From assembly GCF_001540865.1 (NCBI RefSeq), contig NC_033630.1, positions 10,643,595-10,707,594 of the forward strand: a DNA stretch of 64,000 bases, written 5' to 3'. Shown here one piece after another: positions 46,936 through 59,689 of the stretch. The position numbers and the translations under genes were made by a program. The notes beneath the pieces are model-generated. The model did not search any database and was not told the DNA's origin. It saw nothing but the letters and a program-made list of their open reading frames with translations. Numbering within the stretch: position 1 is the first letter of the stretch; the number at the start of each line of letters is the position of its first letter. Origin of the DNA: Ananas comosus. Lineage: Eukaryota; Streptophyta; Magnoliopsida; Poales; Bromeliaceae.

Positions 46936-47945
46936 TGATTAGAAATATAGGGTATAGCTCAAATTTATTCTTAGGATAGAATTGTATGGGCAAAATTAAT
47001 TCAAATTTTAATAGTAAAAATTGATCTTTTAAAATAATAAGATCATGTATTGTAATTTAAAATATAAGATGAAATCAAAGTAAATTAATTTGAAGTTTAG
47101 AACCTAAAAAATATACAGAAACGTACCTCCAATAAATCTAAATAGTATAGTACAATTTAAACTTACTAATAAATAAATTTGGGCTATATAATTTAAATTT
47201 TAAGTTTATAATAAATCTCCACCATAGAGTGTTACTAGAGTAAACAAAATTAGAAATATAGATAAATTAAATAAATTTATGTTGAACAAATCTAAGCTAT
47301 TTGTATATTTTATCAATTTGATCAGTCGAATTAATTTGATTTATTAAATTGATTTTGATCTTACCTTTAAAATTTTTCAGATTTTAGTCAATTTTTTAAA
47401 TTTTAGTTCCTTACAAATTGAATTTGTAAGGAAATAAAGAGAGAGAAAAAGGAAACAAAGAGAAAATAACGATTTTGATAATGTAGTAGAGGTAAAATTA
47501 TTAAATTACCCATGTATTAAAAGACAAAAATATCCTTCTTTGAGATACTTGTTAACCGGTACGTCTCCCAAAGTGACCTGTTATTGTAGGTTATAATTTA
47601 AAAAAAATTAAATTTGAGCTGCTAAAGAGGAGTGAATGAATGGTACCGAAAAATAACAAGTATAAAAGTACTACTACTCCTATTTCTGTAACTAAGGTGT
47701 TAAACTTTTGTTCAATCGCCAAATTTTAGTTAGTTAAAAACCCAGTTTTGATTTATTTCAAGTGCATGAGGTCACGATAAACATTAAGCTAATTGAAAGA
47801 AGTACAATACCTAATTGACACTAATTGTATTTTGATGGCTTAATTAAGTCTAACTTTACTAGAAATTCAGCGATAACCAACTAATGGTTAATTTAATTTA
47901 TCCTTTAATCATGTTATTCGTATATAGTATGTTAGAGCTAAACCA
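46936..47945. other. Intergenic, no gene recognised
   Basis: AT-rich sequence with no ORF of note and no recognised repeat family. Confidence 0.45.
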
Positions 47946-47948
47946 TAA

Positions 47949-48865
47949 GATCCCATTTGATTCGGGATAAAGTAGGAATAACGAAAGTTATCCCCGCTAT
48001 CCCACCAAATTGTATGTTTTTAGGCCGGGATATTTATTCCGGTCAAATATTGTTATTCCCGGCTATTCCGAAATAGCTTGGGATTTACTATTATACCATT
48101 TTGACGGAATAGTGCTATCATATGATTTAATTTCAAGTTTTATTAAGATTGAAAATTGAATTAAAACTGAATTATATAGACATAATATGTTATATATTAT
48201 AATATATTATTTTTATTATGAACTTATTAATTGTACTACTTAATTTATTACGCTAAATATTTAATTAGCCATTTGAGTAATTAATTTATTATTTTAATTA
48301 ATTTTCTAATTAAATAATTAATTATTTATTACTATACTAATTTATATTGATTAATTAATTATTTGACATGACCAATTTATATTGATTAATTAATTATTAA
48401 TTTACACCCTTAAATAATTAATTATTTGACAAAACCAATATTTGTATTGATTAATTAATTAATATTTTGACTAATTTAATTATCTTACTGTTATTAACTA
48501 ATTTATTAATTAATTTATTAAATTACTTCTGGTTAATTAAATTATTAATTACTAATTGATCTATTAATTAAATTTAGCGTTATTTAGCAATATTCATGAT
48601 TAATTAGTAAATTAAGCAAGTTGAATTATTATTTAATTAATATTTTTATTAATTAATTAGATAAAATATTATTATATTAAAATTATAATTATTCTTATCC
48701 TTACTATTCTAATCTAACCATCCATACGCCATTTTGCTTATTTCCAAGAAAAACTTAGTTTTTATCCAAACGCAAAATTGATTTTATTCTTACTTATCCC
48801 AAGAATTGTACTGTACCTGTCCAAAAGATAGCCTAAAATAACTTATTCCCGAACCAAATGATACC
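47949..48865. mobile_element. PIF/Harbinger-type MITE
   Basis: The left end GATCCCATTTGATTCGGGATAA pairs with the complement of the right end, GGTATCATTTGGTTCGGGAATAA. The 3 bp duplication TAA lies at 47946-47948 and 48866-48868, as PIF/Harbinger elements produce. The interior is full of TTAATTAATT words and has no transposase. Confidence 0.75.
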
Positions 48866-48869
48866 TAAA

Positions 48870-49720
48870 ACACCGAACTTAGTGAAATTGTATAAAATTG
48901 GATCCATTACATATGTAGATCGTGCTGGCTAAACAAATCCATTTTGATCCATTATTTAGAAGATCTAGAAAAGTTAAAATTGTTTCGGCCTTTTCACTCT
49001 GTTACTTAAAATTGGAGTTGTTAATTTTTTGGCCCTCTAAAGCATCAAATAACAACATATTCCTAAACTAGCTAGGCTAGGCTAAAACAGCCAAATGTGG
49101 CAGCAAATATTTTGATATACAACACTATTTCCGCGATAAGTAATTAAATCCACGCCAGAGTTTTCACTTCCCATGAAACCAACTCAATGGATGATGATAT
49201 ATTAATTATGACGGTGATGAGAGAGTAAAGGATCACAGGAGGGAGAGATTCTACTATATATATATATATCAGTCACACTATATTATTTATAAACAATCAA
49301 TCATATTATTCCTCGAGTTAAAAGTAAAGTAAAAATATTTTTTTAATAATTAGATTGGTTTGTGTTGCTATATCAGTAATGTAACTGATATATATGTTCT
49401 AAAAAATCTTCCATAGGAGGACCCTTGGGCCAGCTCCAATTAAAACACACACACATACACAGCGACTTGATTCGAAGTGAAGTGACCTCTCATGAGACCC
49501 CTTAGGTGGTACAATGAGAAAGTATACTCGAGTCCAAGAGCCAATCCATTCTCTTCCCTATACAAAAGCACGGTCACTTGTTGGAGAAAAGGACTTTCAT
49601 ATACACCTCTTAAAACGCACTCTAATAAGTACACACACGCAAAATGATACATTCCAAAAGTTTTTACACTATAACGGGACTCCCCTTTATGGTGAGAGAA
49701 CTCCACAAGCAACAACTCTC
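48870..49720. other. Region downstream of the MYB gene
   Basis: It probably contains the 3' UTR and polyadenylation site of the minus-strand MYB gene near 49440-49720. The minus strand has no clear AATAAA in a fixed place. The ORFs on both strands here are short and overlapping. Confidence 0.4.
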
Positions 49721-49721
49721 T

Positions 49722-50929
49722 TTAGATTCCACCCCACTCGTTAAGCTTTCTACCATGCCACAACTCATCCGCACAGCTCCAGAAGCTGCTATCGCCAACA
49801 CTATCGAGACAACTATTACTACTCGCCACACTCACACCACAATTGGTGCTCGCATAGCCGAGAAGCGAAGACGACGATAGTGACGCTAGGTCCAACCCAT
49901 CTAGCTCTTGGTGGTAGTACCCGTGACTGCTGTGCCCGCCGAGAAGAGCGTCGAAAGCGACGCCGTTGAGCTCGTCGGTCGGGCTCGACGGGAATTCGGG
50001 GAATTGCGGGACTTGCGGGAGCGCGGTCGACCCCGAGGAAGTGCTCGGGCTATAATTCTCCGACCCGGAGATGTCGTACGAGCGCGAGCACTCGAGAGGG
50101 TGCGGTACGATCGGATCGAGGAAAGGCGGATGATGAACGTGGTGGCGGTCTTGGCTGAGCGATGAGGCGTTGGCGTTGGCGGCGGCAGTGGCAGCGGCGG
50201 CGGCGGTCGGGGTGGTCGAAAAGGGATCGTGAAGGGATCGAGAGGTTTGAGAGCCGATCTTCTCGAGGAGCCTCGGCATCCAGTAGCACCGGAGCGCATC
50301 GCGGAACATGGTGCTGTTGGCGTCGATCTTGAGCTGCCTCGCCTGCTTCTGCACCCTCGTCCTCCAATAATTCTTGATCTCGTTGTCTGTCCTCCCCGGA
50401 AGGTGCTGCGCGATCCTAGACCACCTACATCAGTATAATAAAAACTCCGTAAATAATCGATCGTCACTTGATTGTAACTAACTAATTAACACGCATATAT
50501 CGATCGATCGAGCTTACCGATTTCCCCACTTGGAATGGAGCTCGAGGATGAGGAACTGCTCCTCGGGGTTAAATTTCCGCGCTTGATATCGGGCTTCAAT
50601 AATTCAGCCACCGCATCTGCAGCTCTTCCCGGTCCTCTTCAATCCTACAGCAGCCGGGTAAAGGAAAGGAAATCGACATCACCAAGTACGTACTACAACA
50701 TAGCTAGTGACTAAACAACAAGCATGGCTTATTAGGATTGAACTAAATATATATATTTATATGTATATGTATACCGGAGCACCAGCAAGGAGATTCCAAC
50801 GGCCCTCGCCGTGGTACGCAATGTAGCGCATGAGGAGCTCGTCCTCTTCGAGCGTCCACGGCCCTCGCCGTAGCTCCGTTATCTCCTCCTCTCCACGTTG
50901 TTTATTGTTGGCCCCTTCTTTTCCGACAT
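49722..50929 (-). CDS. R2R3-MYB transcription factor, subgroup 20 type
   Basis: This is a nuclear DNA-binding regulator. Exons are 50775-50929, 50518-50644 and 49722-50424, with GT-AG introns at the usual R2 and R3 positions. Exon 1 gives [20 protein letters not shown] then [10 protein letters not shown]. Exon 2 gives LKRTGKSCR and, in shifted frames, LELHSKWGN. Exon 3 opens [20 protein letters not shown] and then [11 protein letters not shown]. The [15 protein letters not shown] block with the WxPRL motif places it in subgroup 20, with MYB2, MYB62, MYB78, MYB108, MYB112 and MYB116. These act in ABA, jasmonate, phosphate and senescence responses, so the exact role is open. Exon 3 is clean for about 234 codons to TAA at 49722. 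As read, exons 1-2 contain about five single-base losses: before the ERG/EEE segment, at LAR, CRLRW, NYLKP and TPEE. The frame therefore breaks in each repeat. This is either assembly error or a young pseudogene. The start ATG at 50927-50929 is out of frame with R2. Confidence 0.85.
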
Positions 50930-52173
50930 ATCTTGCCCCTGGCCTCCTTAAAATAAATTTTTTTTAAAAAAAAAAGAAAAATAAAGGAGAAAAGGCTCTT
51001 CTTGGTTGAGAACTGATTAGCTAGGGAGAGTTTGTGAGGAGGCTACAGCTACAAGGTAAGGAATGAGAGGAGGGTAAGTGAACATGCTTATAGACCATTT
51101 CCAACAAAAGTCCAAAGCCTACATCTACTACTACCAATAATGGGTTGTTTTGAAAAAGTGGCAACCTTATTGCATGGTAAAAAAAAAAAACTTAATAAAT
51201 GAACTGCTGCGGCTCACATCAACTTGGGCTTTAGTGGACACAAGCAAACAAAAAAAAGGAGGAGAAAATATATATCATTGGACTCAAATTTCCTTGTGGC
51301 GGGGGGGTGGGGGGGGGGGTTGGTAATTAATTCAAGTGTATATCCTTTTTGAGGAGAGGCTTCAATTGTGGAAGTGTACATGTCCTCTTTAGATTCTTTT
51401 TCTACATGAAACGTGTTTGACCGAACAATTTGCACTATTAGGCTCATGTTTTGATTGCTATAGAGAGAGAAAGAGAAAGAAAGAGAGGGAGAGAGAGGGG
51501 GGAGGGGGTCTAATCAGAGTTTGCCTAATCCGGCGGCAATTTAGGTAGCTCCTGGAATTTGTAGTGCAATTGTAGGAACATGCTCCTTTTAGAGTTCACA
51601 TTTCAAAACTGTGTCCACTAAAAAAAGCAAGCAACAACAACAAAAGCTGCAAAAACAAGGAGAACATTAATTAATTAATTAAGATCATGTTAAGTCCCGT
51701 AAACACTTTACCCCTCCACGTACAACCCACTAAGCCTTCCATTTTAGGGACAGCACCCTAAGTTGTAAGCACAAAGTAGGCATTTATAGCTCTTCCTCCC
51801 TCCCTCCCTCTCACTCTCTCTCTAGAGTACAAACTTTTAGGTAGCTTGATACCACTTTATTTCCAATGATTCTCAAACTGCAATTGTCTCAGATGATATC
51901 AAAGCAAAGAAAAAATTTAGAATGCACTGGTTATATAACTAATATAGCGTCTTCAACCAATCAGATTGTTTTTCTTGGATTCACCTATTTGCACGATCAT
52001 GATTATTAAAAAATTTTTTTATTGTGCATACTAGATTTTTTTTTTTTCCTAACTGAGAGCGTGGTTTGTGTACATGTGGATTGCTCTAAAAACTAGCGAA
52101 ATCAATTTTCGATGTGAAAATTACGTACTTTTCAAGCTATTTTGTTAACCATAAAAGTAAAAGTGAATCATAA
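50930..52173 (-). promoter_or_regulatory. MYB 5' flank and promoter region
   Basis: Reading on the minus strand, GCTATAAATG (51781-51790) is a good TATA box. It is preceded by GA-rich sequence (51795-51830), and a weaker CTATAAGC lies near 51090. The first would imply a leader of about 830 bp, possibly with an intron ending at TTATTTTAAG just before the ATG. The G-rich run at 51299-51319 and the (GA)n at 51460-51500 are low complexity. No other gene is visible. Confidence 0.45.
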
Positions 52174-52189
52174 AAGTATGTTTCTTTTA

Positions 52190-52342
52190 CTGACCATCCC
52201 TAGAGCAAGTAGCAAAGGGCCTTGTGGTTGGTACCCGAGACTGAAGTTTGAATCCTAATTGATTCATATTTCCAGCTAAGTTTATTTCTAAATGAAAAAA
52301 AAACGAAGCAGATAGCGTACTACCTATCTCTCAAAAAAAAGA
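52190..52342 (+). mobile_element. tRNA-derived SINE (Au-like) with target duplication
   Basis: The body has TAGAGCAAGTAGCAAAGGGC (A-box side), GTGGTTGGTACCCGAGAC, AAGTTTGAATCC (B-box side), and ends TACCTATCTCTC plus poly(A). It is flanked by a 16 bp duplication, AAGTATGTTTCTTTTA at 52174-52189 and AAGTGTGTTTCTTTTA at 52343-52358 (15 of 16 bases). This settles both ends. It is the upstream neighbour of the MYB promoter. Confidence 0.9.
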
Positions 52343-52358
52343 AAGTGTGTTTCTTTTA

Positions 52359-52990
52359 AATTTAATACTTTTACAGATTTGAGAAAAATTAGATCTTTTC
52401 ATTTTCTGTTGAAACTAGCTGAAAATTAAACCTCAGGCCACCAAAAATCATGGCATATTCGTGACGGCAAAAAATTTAGCGCAGTCCACACATAGTAACA
52501 GAGGTTATTGCATAGACTAGATGTATTCATATATTTATGTACACCACATTTTCATCCACCATTTTTTTTTCTTTTTTAATCTTAATCTGTATATACCATT
52601 TTGTATACAGCAGTTTCTTTTAATTTAAAATTTGGATAGTTAAGTTAATTAAAAGTATGAATGAATTGGCAGTTTTTTGAAGCACGGTGTGTGGGTTCGT
52701 GGGTGCACTGAGTGCACAAATAAATTTTTTTCTCAATGGATCTCCACTAACATTGTTTTTATAATAATATGTATAGTATATAAAAATATAATTTTACATG
52801 AATTTAATTTAAAAATATAAATTATAATAATATTATATGTAGTATTGTAACTATTATATATAAATAAATAATATATAATATATGTAATAAAATAAAATAT
52901 ATAGCATAAAATAATTTTTTATTATCTTTTTCTTTCAATACAAGCATGGTAAGAAAACTAATTTTTATTTTTTTTCCCATAAATCAAACA
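52359..52990. other. Intergenic, no gene recognised
   Basis: AT-rich sequence with no supported gene. Confidence 0.4.
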
Positions 52991-52994
52991 CTAT

Positions 52995-54089
52995 GGACGC
53001 ATTTGGTTCGCGTTATGTAACATTACAGATTATTTCGACATATTTGTGTATCTTAGATTTCTGAATGAGATTATTACTGATATTGTATTAGCACATTTGA
53101 TTTAAAACAGTAATATAATACTAGATTACAGTATATATAGTATTACTATATTTGATTCAGTTGATAAAATTAAGTAATTCTGACACCAAAGTGTAATCTA
53201 TTCCAAAATTACTCTCATATCGGCAAAATTCTTTTACTATTTACAAATAATAATTTTTTAAATAAATTTTATTTTAAATAATTTAAAATTAGAATTTACA
53301 TTTTATTTTTTAATTTTAAATATTAAATTTAAAATTTNAATTAAGTAATTCTGACACCAAAGTGTAATCTATTCCAAAATTACTCTCATATTGGCAAAAT
53401 TCTTTTACTATTTACAAATAATAATTTTTTAAATAAATTTTATTTTAAATAATTTAAAATTAGAATTTACATTTTATTTTTTAATTTTAAATATTAAATT
53501 TAAAATTTAAAATCTGAATAAAAATATAAAATTTAATATTTTAATTTAAAATATAAATATAAAATTTGAAATTTGAAATTTAAAATATAAATATAAATTT
53601 AAAATTTTAAATATAAATTTAGAATTTAGAATTTAAAATCTATATTTGAAGTTTAAAATTTAAAATTTAAAATTTAAAACTTGAAACTTGAAACATGAAA
53701 CATGAAACTTTAAATTTAAAATTTTGAAATTTAAAATTTAAAATTTGAAATTAAAATTTGAAATTTGAAAATTAAATTTTAAAATATAAACCTTAATATT
53801 TTAATTTAAAATTTAAAATTTAAAATATTTAATTTAAAATTTTAAAAATGATGTATTGAGAGGGTTTGAGGTTCGGAGGGATAAACTTGTAATTTTACAT
53901 ACATGCAATATAACACTCATCAGTAATACGAGATACCCAGCCCTCGCTCGGTAATAATTTCAGTGTAATTCCGTACAATTTGTAATGTTATATTACTGAC
54001 CAGATTATATTCTGGATGAACCAAATGCAGTAATCTTGGCAGAATTGTCTGTAATCCTGTCAGGATAACCCGAACCAAACGCACTCTAA
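52995..54089. mobile_element. PIF-like MITE with AAATTT core
   Basis: The left end GGACGCATTTGGTTCGCGTTAT pairs with the complement of the right end, GAGTGCGTTTGGTTCGGGTTAT. The flanks are TAT and TAA, near the 3 bp TWA target. The interior is a long low-complexity AAATTT tract with a seam (N at 53338) and a duplication of about 170 bp, so the true length is probably shorter. Confidence 0.6.
53168..53508 (+). repeat. 170 bp near-perfect duplication around a single N
   Basis: Bases 53168-53337 and 53339-53508 match except for TATCGGC versus TATTGGC, joined by the N at 53338. This resembles overlapping contig ends left unmerged, possibly from two alleles. Confidence 0.88.
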
Positions 54090-55010
54090 GAGATTTTGTG
54101 TTTGAATCCCAACAAACTTGTTTGCCTTTCAAGTGATCGAGAATCATAATCTCCATCCATTTTATTAAAAAGTTCATCTTGAACCTACTAAAATCGCAAG
54201 TCGATCATAAATTCTTTGTGCTAAAACATAAAATACCAGAACATTTTTCTTTATTAGGTAAATATTGTTCTTTGCAGGCCGTGACTTGAATAATCCTTTT
54301 TTTTTTGGAAAATTTAATTGTTCTAAGTTCACACCATAGCAGAAGATAAAATCTTTCAATTCTCTTGTCTAATCATAGCGCACATTTAAGCAGAAGATCT
54401 AGAGTTAGAATCCACTTTGGGCATGTATACTATTTCATTACATGACCTCTACATAATTGAATTGCAATCTATGTTAATTTGGCTTGTTAAAAGTGTTACA
54501 ACAAAAGATGGAAACACCCATTTAGTTTTTCGGGTATGAAACACTAGGGGGAATCGACAAATAGAGAAAAAAAATAAAGTACACAAACAGTTTACGTGGT
54601 TCAACCATAAGTCTATGCCCACAGGTAAAGATAGTGCATGACGTTTTACTATAATCTGTAAGAGTAATACAAAAGATGCCTTCTCTTAGAAACTTCTAGG
54701 TTTTAAATACAGCCAACACTTTCTTTCTCACATGAGAACCCATGAAAAAAGTACTAGGTTAAATCACAAGAGGATTGGTAACAATCTCACTTAAATTAGC
54801 TCATCAAAGGAGAATAGAATTAAGAAAACTTTGATCCTAGTGTTACATTTTGGTCTTCGCTCCAAAAAATTTCTGATCACGTCATGAAGTGAGCCGAGCC
54901 TGAGAAATATTCAAGACATATCTATCAACTCCTCAACATGGGTTGAATTCTCTATCTTCTATATAAAACCCTCAAGGACTTTCTGGTGTGTTGCTAAGTA
55001 GATCAATCGT
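54090..55010. other. Intergenic with possible retroelement remnant
   Basis: ACAGTTTACGTGGTTCAACC near 54588 resembles a phrase common in plant LTR-type sequences, but no ends were found. No gene is recognised. Confidence 0.35.
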
Positions 55011-55519
55011 CACTAGAACAAAAACGGTCTATAGCGACATTTTTAAATGTCGGTATAGGTCAAAAAAAGTGCTGCTGGCTAAATTACCGACACTTTTAAA
55101 AAGTGTTACTATATGTGGGGTCGCTAGGTATATAGTGACAGATAAAGAGTGTCGCTATAACCTAAAAGAGTGCTGCTAATTTACCAACACTTATTTAAGC
55201 ATTTAGCAACCGTCGGAACTCTATTTCGTTGGCTGCAGTGACGAAGGAGGACGAAAGGAAGGGATTTTCGTCTAGAATTTCAGTAGATTCAGTGAGAAGA
55301 GAAGGGGAGATGGTAATCGATTTTTCTTTTTTTTTTTCTGTTTGTAATCGAGCCGAATAGACTGGGTGGGGTGGGTTGAGTAGAGTAACCTTTTATTTTT
55401 GGTTGAATTGGGCTTTATATTTAGGCATTAGTAGATTTTTTGTAAGTTTTGGTATAAATGGGACACTTACACAAAAATGTCCCAAACATGTGTCCCTATA
55501 ACCTAATTCTGTTGTAGTA
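55011..55519. mobile_element. CACTA-like non-autonomous DNA transposon, copy 3
   Basis: It begins CACTAGAACAAAAACGG and ends TTCTGTTGTAGTA. Its interior matches copies 1 and 2 throughout, including TTAAGCATTTAGCAACCG, GGGGAGATGGTAATCG and AAAAATGTCCC. No clear duplication was found. No ORF. Confidence 0.68.
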
Positions 55520-55944
55520 ATCAAGTCCATGTAATACTTGAACTTGGTCACTGAAATAGATTTACTTAGTGTATTTGCCCAACCTTCTCGCCAGTGATAT
55601 CATCTTATGCTACCACATCACGAACGAAATATTATGTACCTAACACTAATATTCTTTGTCCTCCTTTGAAACATTTGATCCGTGCAAAGATTTAAATGTG
55701 GTATTCTGGCTGTGGCAATGGACAATTAATATTTATCTTCTGGTTATAAATGGACTACAAGTACAAGCCTTTCAACCAAATATAACATCTTTGATAGCCT
55801 CCATCACCAATGTACAATGCCTCTCAGTAGTGGATAATATAAGCAATAATTAATAGACAGCCAAATATAAATGCATGATTACATAACCCCCGCTTATCTA
55901 ATTTGACTACGAACATACGAATATTAGCTTAAAAGGGCTAGCAT

Positions 55945-56165
55945 CCCGTGTGATGGGAGGTCAAGTTGGGTTGTGTTACTTTCGAAATGGCGGGTAGTCA
56001 AGTTGAGCCAAGTCATGTTCAAATAAATTAGCAGAAGACTGGTTTAGGAAAGTCACAATCGAGATCTGTGGATACTGTATCTGTATGCTTTAAGTAAATT
56101 GGTTGCATTTTTCTAACAGTTCGACCTTTTAGAATTAATGGTTAGTGCTAATGATCGAACAATGA
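55945..56165 (-). repeat. Internal repeat of the 5S-TRIM family
   Basis: Reverse complement has ATGACTTGGCTCAACTTGAC, CACAGATCTCGATTGTG and ATTAACCATTAATTCT-like blocks, as at 57000-57205 and 38040-38345. No coding capacity. Confidence 0.5.
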
Positions 56166-56797
56166 GATCTAAATTAACAAAAGCAACAACAAAGTCATCA
56201 AAATTTTCAAACTCTAGACATACATCGAAACTCAATAGAAGTGTGAATCAAATACAATCTCTCTAACTTTCTATCTCTATGAATCTCCATGCTGAGAATC
56301 TTCGTTGCTCAATTGTGCACGGGATTTTACTCTGCCAATGTCAAGCTTGTTCTTAGACGCAGTATGCGATTATCCATATAAAGGAACACATAAACAGAAG
56401 TTTATATCATTCAATCCTTAGATATACAAAACTATTGTACTTGCTTAAATTTATTAGGATAAAAATATATTTACAGGTCCAATAGTCCATAAAAAGATAG
56501 CTCTACTTTTACCATAACTTTGAAGGGCTTAACAACATCAAAACTTATTAAATCCTCCTAGTAATTATCCGCATAGAAATGGCCAGTAAATCCGTAGAAC
56601 CCAGTAGAATTCGTCCACTTTAGATGCGTAAAGAAATTAAGATCACTTCAATTGAAATTCAAATGAGCGAAGATATGGTTTTCGAAACTTCGAATTGATT
56701 TACTTTGTTTCGGTCGATGTTAATAAGTTTCTCTTACAAATTGGTTGAGACTTATTACTGCCTACCATTAATTGACTTATAAGAGCCAACATTCTAT

Positions 56798-57205
56798 GAC
56801 ATCCCACTTCCCAAGGAGTCATCCATCCTAGGACTACTCTAACCATAATATTCTTCACTCTTTTGACCTCTTGAGCCTAACTATGTACCGTCCATAATGC
56901 CACAGCCGGTTTAAGAAATTTCGTCATATTATACCTTATATATATGACTATTCCAATTCCTGAGGTTTCACATATTCTGCCTCATGATGAAGGCTAGGTT
57001 GGGCCAACTCATGTTCAAAATATCAGGATGTTGGGTTGGGCCGAGTCATGTTCGAAGTAGCGTGAGGCTGATTAAACCGAATCACAATCAAGATCCGTGG
57101 GCAACTGTGTTTATATGTTCTAAGTAATTTGTTTGTGTATTTCTACTAGCACGAGCATTTGGGGTTAATGGTTAGCACCAACGATCCAGCACCATTGAAG
57201 TCATT
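56798..57205 (-). mobile_element. Cassandra-like TRIM: internal part plus 5S-bearing LTR
   Basis: On the minus strand the internal repeat (57205-56975, TGGATCGTTGGTGCTAACC) is followed by an LTR running from TGTGAAACCTCAGG (56971) to GGGATGTCATA (56798). The LTR includes GGTTAGAGTAGTCCTAGGAT and GGATGACTCCTTGGGAAGT, close to 5S rRNA GAGTAGTACTAGGATGGGTG and CCTCCTGGGAAGT. It preserves the box C region best of the three copies. Confidence 0.7.
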
Positions 57206-57209
57206 ACTT

Positions 57210-58325
57210 GAAACTTATCTAGGTCAGATCTTCTTGGACTACCCATTAAGATCTAGTTTAGATGCTCTTTGATCACTTAATTGTTCATTTCAATGCATTG
57301 GTTCATGGATTAGTGGCTCACAAATTTTAGCAATGCATGAGTCCAAGAATTTGAAGCTGGGGGTTGCCGTCGCATATGAATTTGGAACTTGGCCAAGGGC
57401 GTGCGACACAAATAACACGAGCTTCTTGGGGATTTGATTGACGAATCTGTAGATCCAACATAACTCAAGTATAGTGGTGTTGGAGGTTCCCTGAAGTGTG
57501 GTTATTTTTTCATTATTTGTTCTGATGTAACCATACATGCTGAAATTAAATTTAAGTATTCTTTTTTTATTTTGGTGTAACTTAATACTAATGTAACTAG
57601 TTTTTTGAATTCTATTAGTTCTTTAGATGTAATAAAATAAATCCAGTTATCTCCTAATATAGCGGTAACTTACCTCCACAAAATCCAACATATAAATTAT
57701 TAAATGCTCCATTATTATTTAAAGGTAATTCTAATCCATTGTAAAGTAGAGTTTGGAGTTTTAATATTTAATTAATTTTTAAAGAAGGTTGAGTGTGGTG
57801 GAATTGAGTTCAGTATTTAAGAGGTGGAAGTCAAGAGTAGATGAAAGGAGGTTTAACATAACTTGAGTTACATTATTTTTTAACTTATACCAAACAAACG
57901 CCGAAAGTGATAGAATTTGAGTTCCGCTCCTCCACTTACAAACCAAACGGGCCGTAAGTCTTCACAGATGTCCTAACCACTTTGTTCTCCTAACTATTTC
58001 GGTTAAATTCTGTTTTTTTCCTTGATATTTTTGTGCAGCTTTGGGTCTCCTGACTTTTTCTTCCAAGGGGTTTCCACGTGATTTTGGATTGTTGTTCACT
58101 TTCCGCATTTTACTTTTACGGCATTGTCCTCAATTTAGTGTGCTGCAAAATTGAAATGTTTAGTTGATCAACATATGTAGGGTCTCCGATGAGCCGAATA
58201 CGAGCAAGCTGTGATTGATGAAAAAGTTGGAAAAAAAAAAATAAAATCTTAATGTAATAATTAAAATTCACAAATTATTGGTCTCTTTATGCTTGGAATT
58301 GACCTAAAATCTAAAATAAGGTAAA
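57210..58325. other. Intergenic, no gene recognised
   Basis: Mixed composition; the minus-strand ORF at 57290-57538 has no recognised domain. It leads into (TA)n and (GA)n tracts at 58328-58411. Confidence 0.4.
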
Positions 58326-58345
58326 TGATATATATATATATATAT

Positions 58346-58413
<68 letters not shown>

Positions 58414-58909
58414 GCTACAATACTATTATGAGTATTGAGTCATTCATATTTATAAATTATTTTTGATGATGAAGTTTCTGAATTGATGAACGATACCATT
58501 AAAAATGATATAGAGCATTTGAAACTTCAAAAAAAAATTTTGTAATTTTTTAAAATCATAGTAAATCCACCAAGCGGGCATAAAATGAATAGTTAAAATT
58601 AAATGACTTTCTAAAAATCAAGGATAGGATACTTCAATTTAATATCAGAGTTAACGTTATTGATCTTATCTAGATAGTGAATAGAATTTTCTATCAAAAA
58701 TTTAACCTCGATTTTTTACACTGTTAAACTAGCAAGTATCTCATACTGATCATTAAAAATTATTAATTTTGAGATATTTTTATCGTAAGGTAAATGATGT
58801 CAAAAAGTTGTGAAATTTGATTTCTAAAAGTTTCGAATGCTCTAAATAATATTTAACAGTATTAATCATCGATTGAGAAGCTTTATTATCGAAAATGACT
58901 TATGAGTAC
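58414..58909. mobile_element. MITE (long form) cut by a Gypsy LTR
   Basis: It starts GGGGCTACAATACTATTATG, family-like to GGCTACTATACTCTTATG at 44287 and 63574. Its right part (ATTTCTAAAAGTTTCGAATG, GACTTATGAGTAC) matches 62957-63290. The right terminus is missing because the LTR at 58910 begins directly after AGTAC. Confidence 0.6.
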
Positions 58910-59618
58910 TGTTGGCACCATAAAAATAATGCCACGTGGTAGAATAGTCCGAGCCACGTGAATGAATGAATAGAAGCAAAACATAAAGCGACACATGATA
59001 CACAAGGAGCTGGAAGCCGCACGCCTAAAACGGAAAAGCGGTTTGGGCGGAATGTGGTTGAAGACGTGGATGAAGGAGTTCATGGCCAATAAGAAATAAG
59101 CTGAAGCATGACCTGAGAAAATAAGGATGTGGCCGAATAAACCTCCACGATGGAATTAACTCAAATAACAGCAAGTGGGATTATAAATAAGTGCACCTGA
59201 AAGAGGGGTCCTTCACACGAGTAAGAGACTACAACAAATTTCAATTTCTTTCTTTTTGGCATTTACAGCTTTTCTCGGAGTTAGTTTCAATAGATTGCCA
59301 ATTAGTTGTAGTAGAATTTTTTTTTGTTAATTCCCTATAGCTAAGAGCGTGGTAGAGTAGGGATAGGGTTAGAGTTTATCTCCGTAACAACTCTTGTAAC
59401 CCCACTTTATCCATTTTTCGATAAATACAAGCCACTCGGCTCATTCAGCGGAGTTTATGAATAGTTGTAGAAGAGCCTGACTGAGCTGATCCCTCATCGA
59501 CCGAATCGCTCGACTCGTCAGTGGTGCACTCGAGGTCGTCTCAGGAGCTGTCTAACTATCCGAGCTCGGTCAACGTTTTAATCTGGTTCGTCTCGCTCCG
59601 CATTCAGTTCCTAATACA
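58910..59618 (+). mobile_element. 5' LTR of a second Tat-lineage Gypsy element
   Basis: It starts TGTTGGCACC and ends CCTAATACA. TTTTTGGCACGCTCGGTGG follows at 59622-59640, the same primer-binding-type motif as at 42050-42073. It shares with the LTR at 33915-34614 the GCCACGTGG block near its start and GATCCCTCATCGACCGAATCG-like sequence. No 3' LTR is in the window. Confidence 0.75.
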
Positions 59619-59689
59619 ATAATTTTTGGCACGCTCGGTGGAACACGCTCAGGTACATCCCAACCTTTCTCTCATAGTTGATGATAATA

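Noticed and set aside
53920..54359. Minus-strand ORFs near 54000
   Set aside because: They begin within the right end of a PIF-like MITE and have no recognised motifs.
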